Below are positions 23,399 through 35,800 of a stretch of DNA of 64,000 bases, one piece after another. The position numbers were made by a program, and so were the translations under genes. How positions within the stretch are numbered: position 1 is the stretch's first letter; each line of letters begins with the position of its first letter. The notes under the pieces were generated by a model. That model searched no databases, was not told the origin of the DNA, and saw nothing but the letters and a program-made list of their open reading frames with translations. Source of the stretch: Protonemura montana (taxonomy: Eukaryota > Arthropoda > Insecta > Plecoptera > Nemouridae); NCBI GenBank assembly GCA_947568835.1, contig OX387606.1:14942001-15006000 (forward strand). Reading direction: 5' to 3'.

Positions 23399-26300
23399 AG
23401 CCGCCACGTGAACAAAATGCAATGGGTAGATAAATTGTCTCGAATTACTCTTTGAATAATGTATATTTATGTGAATTGCTTTATAACGAGTCCATTTGGA
23501 AAGATTTAGTATCAATTGGCGCGTTATCTGCTGCCAAATGAGAAGTCCACTTCAATGTATAAAACTACATATTTTTTCAATACAATTTGTTTTGTCCGCT
23601 ATTTCCCTCGCTCAGGGAAATAAGTTGATCGAATTAGGTGTGCCAATACGTCCCGTTTCATATCGCATTGTTGGGACTTTTCCCTTCGGGCGATATCAAT
23701 ACCATTAGCAATCACTTCATATAGGTTGGCTGGCCGGCGGTAGAAAATGGTACACTCTTTGAAGAAAATTGCGAATCGACGCGTGAAAAGCTGTATTCTG
23801 TAGAGAAATGTAAAACCGAGTCGGAATTCGCAGTATGGCCGTGCGGGGAGGTGGAGAAGTGGGAGAGGGCAAAGTGATGTGGTGGCGATAATGTACTTGT
23901 GGACACATTAGCCTTGGTGTTTCAGGGTGTGATCTTTCAGGCGCCGATGTCGACGCCGACGCCAGGCTAAAGCCCACTGAATGCGACGACGGCGTCATCA
24001 GCGTCGTGACAAATTATTCCATAGAGACCGTTCCCACTGAAATTAAACTTTGTTGGATTAGGAAATTTGTGGCTTAGCAGCTTAAATCCGAATAAGCCAT
24101 CGTTATTAAGTGCTTTCAATTTCGGCCATGTTCTAACTGTAATGATGGAAACCGCCAAAGGAAACCAAAGAATTGTATTCGTTGAAAATAGATTTCGTTT
24201 TACGAAAAGCGAACGTAGTTGTAAGCGGCAATGTATAATTCATTGTGTATACGCCATTTTAGTTGTAGATTTTTCGTATATTTCGAATTCGTGTCGTCCA
24301 TTATAGGACTAAAATATCTGCTAGTCATCTATGCAACGGTGTCATGGATTTGACATTTTTTAAATTACTGTAGCTTCTTTGCGCGCCGTGCCAGCGGCTC
24401 GAATCAGGTGTCTGATAAATTGGTTTATTTGATCAAAATTGCTCTGCGGGCTTGTAGCCTCGAATATGAAGTAACAGAGAGACGCCTACCCGACGGCGCC
24501 ATTCACTTGATCGGTGTGCAGTTGGAGAAATGGAAATATTAACTATCGATTTCTGTTTTCTGATGAAAGGTCACAGAAAATGACGACGAAAATTGCTTGA
24601 TCCACACGATCTAGATTTAAAATGTATCACCTGGCTCTAAAAATGATTTAGCACCGAAATATGTAAATATTTTCAGCAAGCTAATTTGCGATACATACCT
24701 TTGGTCGATTTTGGCGCTGGCTGAGCCCGTGACTAACTAATGTATACGGTAACCATGAGCGCCGTCACGTGCCGCATTAGTTCCTAGTTGTTAGGACGGA
24801 CGATCGAACGCATGTTTCATTGCGACGAAACAATAGCCCTCGATTTGCCTTGAATAGCAACATGAGAATTCAACGATCTGCTCTGGGCTGTAGTGCACCA
24901 TTTGCGCTCTATTCATTGTTACAATATTGAATATTGAACGCCTCGAGTTTCCCCCATGCAGTTTCGTCCGAGCCAGCTCACAATCTTGAACACAACATCT
25001 TCTAAGTTCATCCAAGCCACCCACTCTGCCTACTCAATCCCTTCACTGTAATATATAGCAAGACATGATTCTACTGTTAGTGAATTGGTTGCTTGTAAAT
25101 GCTTGAATTCACCCAGTTTCTCTTCGTCTCGCTATTCTCAAGTCTAGCGTCTTAGCCAACTATCTTCTGTAGTTTCATCGCACAATTCTGGTTGAACGCG
25201 AGGCTTGTTTTGCGGACACCGATCACATGACGATGCCTGAAAAGGTAAACCGACGCCTCCAGTCGACTTTGACGATGACGGATGACGCCCTGAACGACGT
25301 CTTGTCTCCTTAGGCCCTAATCAAATAAAGTTGTGCGCGAATGACACACAGTTTGTGATGCCTGTTTCGTGTGTTTTCAACCCTCTTTGGTGTTACGCAC
25401 AGCGCGCTTTGATGGGATGCTTGGAAAATGCGTGGCGCTGGGAAACTCGCGACATACGCACGACTGCTAAAATTGCGGTGTTCTTTAATACAGTTATCAA
25501 AATCGTGTTGGGACCCTCGTGAATTGGATGGATGCGGTGTCGCTGTCAACCGTTTAGCGTCAAGGGTGTATAGAATTTACCCCCGTCGCAAATTTATGAA
25601 AAAAAAACACTAATAAAATACAAAACATCGACTACATGTTACAATACTTGTATTTGTTTTTCTTCTAACAAACGCGTCAAAGCATATTCAGAAAGTATGA
25701 CTTTAAACTAATTACTAATTAATATTTCCCTTTGTACAAAAAAATGTCGACGTGTTAAGATAGTGTTGTATACAGACAACCTATAAGCGAATTTAGCAGA
25801 AGCTGGTGCAATGAATTGCTGAAACCTTTGAAGAAGAGATCAGTTGATTCAAAGTGCTCGCAGGAACACAAGAAGTAGTTCAGTCTGAGGACGAAGTAGC
25901 TCCTTCATTAAACTACATCTGGCGTAATTCGTAAATAATGGTACTTCATCAGTAAAACGCAAAAGCAACGTACACATCTCTTTGCTCATGTCCCGCCTTC
26001 AATGCACGTGACATACATTGCGATGGAGAATTAACAAGACTGTTATTTGAATTTTGTGAGACACAAAGACAGATAGCTGTGCTAATTTAAATATTTTATA
26101 ATTAATTAACGTGATGTGTGTTTTTCTGTTCACAGCTGGAGCGTGCCGGTGTCTCGTTCGTTCGCATGTCGCCAGGTGGAAGTGGTACGTGGAATTTATT
26201 AATCGATAGCTTTTCTTGCCCTTCGTCAGAGTCGAGTATTTGCCGGCAGCTTTATTAGCGCGCGCCGAGTAGCGATGAACAAAGAGCTCTTCGACGAGCA

Positions 26301-27680
26301 CCTCTCTGTCTTTGTGCCACCCAGGAGCCACCCCATCTTGTTATAAGCGATGCAGAGGTGGACCCAGGGGTGGGGGTGGTCATTACCACCTTCATTGTTG
26401 TCGGCTAGCCGCAGGGGGCTTTTCTTGTTGACAAGAATATGTTTTTTCGGTAATTATTCATGCGAATGGCGGGGGTGGGAAAGTAAGGTTTGAATTTGTG
26501 TCAGTCAAATCGTCGAGAGATAGATTTTTGTATTTTTTTTTTGTCGCACCACAAAAGCGAATTCGTTCGTGACCTTTTGTGAATAGTAAATGCGTTTCGG
26601 AAATTATCCTCAAGTTGTGTTTGGTGTTGTTTTTGTGTTGTGTGCGTTTATCTGTGAAGGAAGAAAATTTTTCGACGTAATTACATAAGTTTTGTACCCT
26701 AGGAGGTGTGTTTTGACTCATTTGGAGCTTGTTTTTTTCACCTTGTTTTGTTACGAAAAAGTTCTTGACGATTAATTTGCATGCGCCTGTGCATAGCAAT
26801 GTTCACGTGCTCTTTTCGCTGTTCTGAATTCATTTCTTAGCAGTGCCTAGATGTGTGTGGGGTTTTTTTCAGCGGTCGAGAATCGTTGGTTTCTCACACA
26901 ACTTCCGTTCTTGCGTTCTTGCTAAAACAAAGAAGAGTTTGCATTGCGACTCTTTTGTTTGGTTCTTGTATGCTCTTGGGACCTGCGTAGGCCTAGCACA
27001 AACTGAAACGGCGAAACCTGCTTGTAAAGTGAGGCGGCTCAGTTTCAAAGCATTCTGAGTACAGAATTAAAATAATCCCCTTGACGAAGTCATAATTAAG
27101 TTCACAATTATTTTAAAGAAAACTTTATTAAGTTGTTGCTCGTAATTTGACAAGTATAAACACCATTCTTTACTCAAAATCATAACGAGCGTCATTCACG
27201 TTTCGAAAACTACCAAACAGAGGTTCTATAATGCATTCCGCATAATAACGTAGCTGAGACGAATGTCAAGTGGTCTCTCTTCGCCTTCGGATTCCATATA
27301 CCCAGTCTGACTAAGAGTTTCTCGTCTGCTCAGCTGGAACTCCTTATCACGAGGAGATCAGAGACAGCTCAGCAACTTGGGAATAATCTTCGCTCATAAC
27401 ATTGCAAGGCGAAATGCAATCTTCAATCGCTCCTCCTTCGCGATGCAACGTGCCGTCATAAAACTACCACTAGCGTCAGCTGCAACCTCATTTGCAATCT
27501 ACAGCATTCATTACACACGGAATAATTGTTATACGTTTCCTTTCCGGAAAGCGTGGAGTGTCCTACAAAATCCCCCAAGAATAGTGTATTAAGAACCCGC
27601 CACAGCTTTGAATATTTAGTTCATTACTTGTATAGAGGGCAGTGTTAAACGCATCCGGGGAAGTAATACGGGACGCGGTG
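23399..27680. other. Gene-free stretch
   Basis: No gene is supported. Two CGACGCC copies abut at 23951-23963. The hairpin 23600-23622 is listed separately. Near 26344-26440 is a GC-rich patch with GAGGTGGACCCAGGGG, a GGTGGT/ACCACC hairpin (26375-26390) and a TTCTTGT/ACAAGAA hairpin (26422-26437). Such a patch resembles the edge of an old DNA transposon, but no partner end was found. Confidence 0.5.
23600..23622. repeat. Hairpin with 9-base stem
   Basis: TATTTCCCT pairs with AGGGAAATA around CGCTC. Confidence 0.65.
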
Positions 27681-28146
27681 TGCATTTTCCCTTTCCACAC
27701 ATTTTCTACCGTGGCACAAGGGGAGTGTATCACGTGGGTGTCTAGCTATGCGTCTGGAGATTTGATTGGGAACCATATGATACTGAATGTATAAGCCGAT
27801 TTGCGATAAAAATGTTCCGAGAATCGCTAATACCAGCGCCATTTAACTCAAAAATCCATCTGATGCTAATAATTGAATTTTGAAATTTTTTAAAGCACCA
27901 TAACATTCGGCTCTGCATTTTCCCTTTCCACACATTTTCTACCGTGGCACAAGGGGAGTGTATCACGTGGGTGTCTAGCTATGCGTCTGGAGATTTGATT
28001 GGGAACCATATGATACTGAATGTATAAGCCGATTTGCGATAAAAATGTTCCGAGAATCGCTAATACCAGCGCCATTTAACTCAAAAATCCATCTGATGCT
28101 AATAATTGAATTTTGAAATTTTTTAAAGCACCATAACATTCGGCTC
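27681..28146 (+). repeat. Perfect 233-base tandem duplication
   Basis: 27681-27913 and 27914-28146 appear identical throughout, each starting TGCATTTTCCCTTTCC and ending CATAACATTCGGCTC. No mismatch was seen. Each unit contains the same chance open frame on the minus strand. The identity points to a very recent duplication or an assembly artefact. Confidence 0.93.
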
Positions 28147-30196
28147 TGAGACCTGATTTCAAATCAGTTTAAATTTTTGTTCTAATGTTGAAACTACCCT
28201 CTCTAGCATCAATTTACCGTGATCAACCAGCAAGATCACTGGGCTGCTCGTGCTCCATCTCGCCAAACCATCGTAATCGCCTGGCGATATTATTATAAAA
28301 CCTAGTAATGCGGGAATTCCAAGAAAATCAACATTGAGATAAGCACCCGCCAAGTCAAAGTACCTATCATTTGATCGATTTCCGAAATTTGAAACAATCC
28401 ACATTACTTTCCGAAATTTTCTATGCGGAAATCTTTTTTGATCGACATCCTAGCCCCAGATTTAGCGATTTGACATAATTTCTCACCCAACAATTTCAAT
28501 GTGACATGGTCATGATCGTGAATTTATGCAATGAGAGGCTCCCAGCGACTTCCAAACGTGTTTTTATAAGCGATATCCACCGAGTTTGTCGGGCTGCAAT
28601 ATGGTATTACAATTTAGTTCAGTATCAAGCATTTTACTTGCCGAAATAAGCAGCCGACTTGATTTGACATATCTCGTGTACGATTTATAGCTAAGAAAAC
28701 TCGTTCATGACATCGCTCTGAGGTGCATTGTGACAATATTCTTTCTGTACCAAACTGAACTTCTCGGTGCAAGAAATTGAACTAATTAACGGTGTAACTA
28801 ATAATGAAAATATACAACAAAGCAGGGAACAAGAAATCACCCTTTCTATACTTATTACTATTTTTTATTGATTTCTTATTGAACCACGCAGCACCAAAAC
28901 TGTATGCACATGGCGCTAATGAAAGACCGGCAATTTGAATAGTCTAACAGGCCGAAAGTCCAAACGTTTTCATTGGATTTTACGTATCATGACGACATTA
29001 GGCATAAAGTTAGTAATTGAACAGACCACTGCCATCCCATTATGCCGCACAAGTTGACGCTAAATTTTGCCGATGATATTTCTCAAGACTCGGGCAGCCT
29101 CTGAATCTGGAAGGATTGAATGTGTTGCTCGCTCAGTCACTGCAGTCGCTCGGCAATTATTATAATCCCGAGCTATTTCCGTCGTGCGCTAGGAATTCGA
29201 ATGCGATAACGCTGCTTCGACAGCCGCGAGAGGGGAAAAACTAGCAGTTTTTGGACAGAGAATTGCATCGATTCACCTCTATGTTTACAATTAGGTAATG
29301 CTCGTGTACCGCCTAGCTCATTAAAGATAGAGCGTTCGTGATTTTTTTCAAAACAAACATTTACATTATCTAGTGTTCGGTCTTCGTTTTTATACGAAGT
29401 TTGCACTCCGAAAAAAGATATCAGCAATTTTGAAAAAAAAAATATAAAATGCATTTATGTGTGAACCAAATCGAATTTCGAAAAAGTCGTGGGCACAAAA
29501 CATGGTTTCCGTGTCAACAACATAAGTGTTTAATTTCAAGTTTGTAGCTCAAGTCGTTTCGTGGCAATCTTGGCATAAGCTGAAAAACAGTCCCTTCTTC
29601 TTCGGTCAATTGCATAAAGAATATTGATTGGAATCGATTGAAACGTACAGGGCAGTAGGAGAACACATGCACCTACCCAAAGAATTTTGAATCATATTTT
29701 TAGGCTAAACGATACGGCAGCTGTGAACAAAAGATGTGAAATTGTAGCGAAATGTTGCATTGTGAATCAAGGGAGAGGATTAGATGATTATAATCAAAAA
29801 TAATCGCTGTAGCATATCCTTAAGTACTTGTTAAGATTATAAATTTTAAGAATTACCCGGGAAAACAATTTCAAAGCCACTCGAACTACGTATTCCTCTA
29901 ATTAACCGTTTGGCGTTTAGATTAATTTATCGTTTAACTTGGCAAAGGCTTATTTTGTGTTCACGTTTCTTTCAAGCTTGGGGCTTTCCGTCAAGACGGC
30001 AAGGCGAACGTAGAAACAATATCCTGCCGTCTTCTCAAAGAAAATAATTAAGCGTGAACAGATATCGTTAGGAAACAAATAAAGGTATTGTGGGCGTTTT
30101 GCTTTCTGCCCTTTCATGTGAATCTCTGGCATGCTTCGAACGATCGCACTAGAAACTTGACGGAAGATGAAACGTGTGACCTTCAATGCGAGGACT
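28147..30196. other. Gene-free stretch
   Basis: No gene, RNA or mobile element is recognised. Sequence is AT-rich with short chance open frames only. Confidence 0.6.
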
Positions 30197-30238
30197 CCTG
30201 AACGCAGCCCGCAATACAGTTGAGTCTGGCGCCTCCAC
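30197..30238 (+). repeat. Bipartite repeat motif, copy 1
   Basis: CCTGAACGCAGCCCGCAA is followed 18 bases later by GGCGCCTCCACC. The 18-base first half is identical to copy 2 at 30492. A third, diverged copy lies on the minus strand at 48493-48533. Confidence 0.65.
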
Positions 30239-30491
30239 CAACGTGTTTAATCAATCATTTTATTAACGCACTGCCACATTCTTTAAATTTTTTGTTCGTT
30301 CTTTTTAACAAATATACTGAGGAGAGTAATACGGAGAACTTGAGGCATAAGTCAGCGTCCGGTGCCTCTACCATAGATCATTTAAATAATTTTACTAGCA
30401 AACTGCTCGATTTTTTAAAAATTTGTGTTTAAACTTAAAAAAACTACACTTAACGATTAATGTTACGAATAATTCAAGGTATTGGTTCTTT

Positions 30492-30543
30492 CCTGAACGC
30501 AGCCCGCAAAACAATTTACGGTTTGTACATGGCACCTCCACCC
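30492..30543 (+). repeat. Bipartite repeat motif, copy 2
   Basis: It has the same first half as copy 1 and a second half of GGCACCTCCACCC, with a longer spacer. Sequence between and beyond the two copies does not align. Confidence 0.65.
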
Positions 30544-31627
30544 GTAGTGTGATTTTTCCTTACCAAATTATGATATTGTTGCTAACTTAGACTATTACTT
30601 TGCTTTTTCTTCTGAAATGAATTCTGCATCTCTATTGTATCAATTTCTATCTTTTACTTTGTCTTGCAACCTTTGTCTCCTTTACATTTAGTGAACCTTT
30701 ATCGTACACGTTTGTGATACATAAAGATAATTTCCACAGAATTATAAGTACCTGCTTAATTGAAAGATCGCATCTGCTTCAGTGAGACTAATTTAATGTG
30801 AGAAAACTCGTGTTTTGTTTGGAAAATGAATGCGTTTTTGGTCGTGTTCGTTCGCTTTTACAAACGGTTGCCCAATTGCGACGAGCGGTCGATCATCCCA
30901 ACTAAATAGTTAAATACCCGAATTCCGAACAATTTGTTCTCTTCTTCATACGAACCAAGACTATCTTTGCATGAACGATCCAGCCTACAGTTGGACTTCG
31001 TATTTATACCAATCAATTACGCAAGAGTAGTATAACATACTACCCAATTCAATGATTTGAAAGTTTTACGGCACAGCCAACCATCGCAGAAATTTATGGC
31101 CGTGTGTTTTTGTTTTTTTATAGTTTTCTCAGCATGTTTTAATTCAAGCATAGACCGTGGACGCGGCCACCGCATTGCGGGTTTCACAGTGCCTCCTCGG
31201 CCGAACGAAATCGCTCTCCGTTCGTGATGCAAAAGGATGACCGGAAACGGAAACCGAGCCCATAACAATCAGCGCGCACGCGCACCAAATTTGACACACA
31301 AAAGTAACACAAATTTTACTACCATATTCTTTTATTACACAGAACATTACGAAATGGCGTTCCGAAAAAATTTCATGCTAACCGATTGATGGTACGAAAC
31401 TTTTTTTAATTTTCTTTTTTTCAATTTTCTTCTGGCGGTCATAAAAATTGAATACATGGATTCCGTATCCAATTACTTTTTGTGTGCTTAAAAAAATACG
31501 TAGCCGTCGCCGTTTGCAATACGGCCTCTGCTTTAATCAGCCACCCGCTCTCATTTCATTTCGAGGTATCTATACGCAGTCTTAAACTTTTCGACCAATC
31601 TTAGCCCGCATTGCCTGGAACGCGAAA

Positions 31628-31885
31628 TCACTTGTGTTTTACAACCCGAGACTCCCCCGTCGCGAACTCGGGGCTCCTAGGTCCTACTTCTCCCATCCCA
31701 TCGAGCTGTGCCGCTCTAATCGCAACGGTGTTAATTATTATTGGCGTTTCGACGCTCATACAACTTCCATGGGGTGTAGATGTGGTTGGGCCTATTCTGT
31801 TTTGATGATACGGCGCTGTAGTCAGCACTCTAAAGCCGCCACCGTCCGTTTGTTGGCTTTCCACGCTGTAACCTGCTTTAAACAT
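31628..31885 (-). other. Unidentified 85-codon ATG-started frame
   Basis: The minus-strand frame starts with ATG at 31883-31885 and ends with TGA at 31628-31630. It lies in a patch with more balanced composition than its flanks, and codon choice looks ordinary rather than random. It begins MFKAGYSVESQQTDGGG and ends near EFATGESRVVK. There is no signal peptide, membrane segment or domain I recognise, and no neighbour to suggest a function. The start overlaps a 12-base tandem repeat (GCTTTAAACAT twice). It could be a small gene, a relic or chance; chance is most likely without homology. Confidence 0.15.
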
Positions 31886-32846
31886 GCTTTAAACATGCTT
31901 GCCTCGATACAGAGTTAGTTGTTCGGCGCGGCGGAAATTCATGGCCCATCAGTTTCCGGATCCGCCGATAAGCTTCGGCTTTTCCGGTTTGCTTTAAAGT
32001 CTGTAATAATAATAGTCGCAATCTATTCGCAGTGTTGTGTTGCCAGCACGCATGTGTCGATTGATTTTCGATGTGTTTGGATCACAAGAGTATTATAATA
32101 GTGCGTGTAAATATAATACGAGGCTAAAAAAGTTGCTAGTCCTAAACAAAGAAAGAGAGAAACTATTTGCCGTCTTTTTCTATCCTGATATTAAATATGC
32201 TGTAAAGAACTAATAAATTAGTAAATTAAACTGAACAAAAAAAAATTCGTGAGGAAAAAAAAATTAAAGTAATGGAAGCCATGAAAAGATGAACTGTGTT
32301 GGTTTTGTGTTCATTCGTCGATCGCTAGACCCTTGTTGTCAAGTGCCTATATCTTTTCAATCGAGTAAATTGATTTTCAGGTCAACTGTAGGTCATACAT
32401 TATCCAATCATCGGTATATTTTACAGATTTGAGTTACTAGCCAATTTGTGGATTGTTAATGTAGTACCTGTCACCGTTCGAGAGCCCAAGCGATAATTCC
32501 AATCCGCATAAAGCCTGCGAATAAAGCTGATTGCAAGGTAGGTTTTGGTCTAGTTTACAAAATAAAAAACGCACGTTTTAGTTAAATTTGTTTGGAAATA
32601 CATTTTGTACATCATTATCGTTTTTAACACCTGGCGCGAGGAAAATGACGCGTCCCGACGATCTCCTTCAGGGACTTCCAATTTTGATAAGCGTAATCAA
32701 TATCCGCCGGATAACGGATCTTTTTTTTTTCTAAATATGCGCTGAGTGTTTCTTTCTCGTGTTATTTAATAAAGTATCCGGTGTCTCTGTCTCGTTAAGT
32801 TTTTCTTGCAACCTTTTAAGCATGGAAGTTGAAGACTTTGAAGACT

Positions 32847-32868
32847 CCCCCCCCCCCCCCCCCCCCCC
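32847..32868 (+). repeat. Poly-C tract, 22 bases
   Basis: One of the two longest mononucleotide C/G runs in the window. CCCCTAAAC follows one base later. Confidence 0.92.
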
Positions 32869-35800
32869 ACCCCTAAACTTGTGTTACGTAAACGTACATG
32901 AAAGGGGGGTGGGTTACCTATAGACGGTGTAACTTTATGATGCGATATTCTTTACTCATTATTCACCAGCTCAAACAAATACATAGCGAATGAAAAATTA
33001 TCGGCGAAAAAATGTGACCTCATATTTAATTCAAACGTGCAATGTTCAAGTACACCGTCACTGTTATATGCATTTTCAGCGTGCACTCGACTCTACTAAT
33101 AAACGAGTATGAAACTCGCGCCGGGTTTCGCCCCAGCTTACAATTACGTTCCGATGAATGTTTCGTGCATTTCGCATTTTCAAAAAAAAAAAAAATCGTG
33201 TAAAAAGTCTAGGTACCTTTTTTCTATTGAACCAATCTCTACAAAGCACGAAGAACAAACTGTGAGTCGTAACTTGCAAGTTTATATCCAGCAACAATCT
33301 TTGCTTTTATGCTACTTTCCTCGCGGATCGCTATTTTTCTCTATTTTTGTGAGCCACACTTTTTTTTGTTGCTATAACCAAAACATCCAATTATACGCGC
33401 GAGCTTTGCCATTTCAGACCGGACACATGATGCGTAATTGCTTGTCATCTCCGATTTCAATACATTGATTGGTAGCCATGAAAACCCTCGCGTCATTATC
33501 AACGGATTTCTCGCTCTCGTCCTCGATCGAAATGGTCCATTTCATCTACATAACGCATAAATCGCCCTCTCTTCGCGCATAAATAATGTAGATTCTTTTT
33601 TTTTTCGCCAGTGCACCCCGAAACACGTGTCGAACAACAGGCTACCTACATTAAACATTAACCCTTCGCAAATCTGGCCATAAATATTTGATCTCTTTGA
33701 CACGACCGCCGCTTCCCCATGCTTTATGCAAACTTCGTGATTTGACAATACATATGACAACCGGGTCATATACCATGCACGTCGACTGCCGAACCATAAA
33801 GGTCGCTTTTTCCCGGATGTCAAATGATATTGTTAACTTCGTTGTACCCAGATGCAATGTATAAGACCCTCTTATAATTTACTACTTTCCTCTCTGTCTA
33901 CCAGTGTAACACAAATGCATGTAGGTTGCGGATTGTTTTGGTTTGAAGAGTGCACATCGAGCTTGATTAGTGGATTTTCAAAGATCTTTTCGCCGACCAA
34001 GAATAAAGTGTGTGGTTTTTGGAATTTCGATATTTTTTTTATAAAGCCAATCGATTGGTTACACAGATCAACCTCGATGTTTGTATAAAACTGAGGGATA
34101 AAAAATAGACCATACAGGGACGATCAAAGTTCGCCTAGGTTGTCAACAAACCGCTCAGCTAATCCTAATATAATAATCCAATTATAAATCTATAATCCGA
34201 AACTTTGTTTTGATTACAAAGACCGCATTAAACTGCGTTTATCTAAGATCGATTTCTCTTAAAATTATTTTTGGAGAGTTCCTTTTCTGCAAATGTTGTT
34301 AACTTTCAGATTTCATTATAAAACTGGATATTTTTCTGTTGATTCTTATACATAGCGTTTGTCTACTACGCCCTTAAGGCGTTGTTATTTATTCAGGGGT
34401 GTATTAATATTCTTCACGCAAGCCACCTAGGTTCCGGCTAGGATTTACTCGACTATGGCATTTGAAAGGGGTGAGGTTAAGGGTCATAGGATTGGGGTTA
34501 ATATTTTATGACTGGGACCATGAGCCATATGATACGGAGCGTCACGTGAGAACGTGGGTGGGGCTAGAGGGGGGACGCAGTGGCCATCTAACAAGTGGAT
34601 GCTAGATCGCCAGGGAGAGTACGCGCAATCTGAGGGCTGGGAGATAAAGTAGTGCTCATTTTATTATATTGCGTGGATGCGAAATAAGGCGAAGCGGTGG
34701 AGACGTTGCATGTGTAGTTGGGGTGTAGTCGGCGACCGACGCGGGCTTACACTGTCTTGTCTTCCCTGCCTGTAATCCGGACCTGTAGACCTGTCATCTT
34801 GCATCCTGATCGCACGAAAGAAAGGATTTGATTTATTTCGCCTATAAATTTGTTCAGTTGCCTTTCTCTTATAGCGCTGTGTAGCAGTTTCTTGCGAAAC
34901 ATTGAAAAAATAAGGGAAAATGATGTAGCGTGTATTAAATTTCAGAAATAGTCTTTTCTGAAGGAATGGCTTCTTGCGTATTTTTGTGTGTTCTCAGATT
35001 ACTTGGTATGGAGAGCTCGATGTTTTTTTTACGGTATATCTTGCTACGTTTGGTAGAACGTTGCGTAATATGATGATGAGTTACAGGGGTATGTTTCAGA
35101 TAGGGGAATTGTCGCCACTCATGCGAAAACGATAAGCAATGCAAGAAGTATTTCAAGCAAGCCGAGATATAAACACGCACAAGGCGCGAAATTTTAGTGC
35201 CGATTCGTGGTAAAGTGAGAATGGCTAGAAACATATCTGCAAGAGATAGAAAGCGAGCGAATGCGGGGTGATTTGTGAATCGGATGTCGACACTGTCGAT
35301 GCGTTCGTTGACTGCGTTCAAATGTGCACCGCATGAGTCCACGTATCTGTGCTGGAAAAACAGGCTGGCTGACGAGATAACTGCACGCGTATGTGATTCT
35401 GTCAAACCGGATTACGTTTTCAATGAATTTAAAACTAAAACGGAACTACTGATGAGTGAATTGTGGAAAAGACTTGTCGGGAAATGCTGGGGGAGCAAAA
35501 CGGAAAAACTTTCTGTGGAAACTTCGGGTCTCTTGCTCGACTCAACCAAAGTTTCTTTTTTTTCTCACATAGCACGCGCAACTTTCGATGCTAAAATTTT
35601 GTTTGAAGTCTCATGGAAAATAGCAGTATGAAAGGAAATTCCTTCTCATTTCCCGGATGAAAGCTAAAAAAAGGAGATGACGTCAGAAATACTAAGTCAT
35701 CCGGTCGCGTTTGTTTACACTGGATGTTTTGCTGACCGACAAGTTCCTTGGTTCTTATTCCGCCAGCCACGGCGCCGCTTCGTTCAGCTTTGTCAGCATC

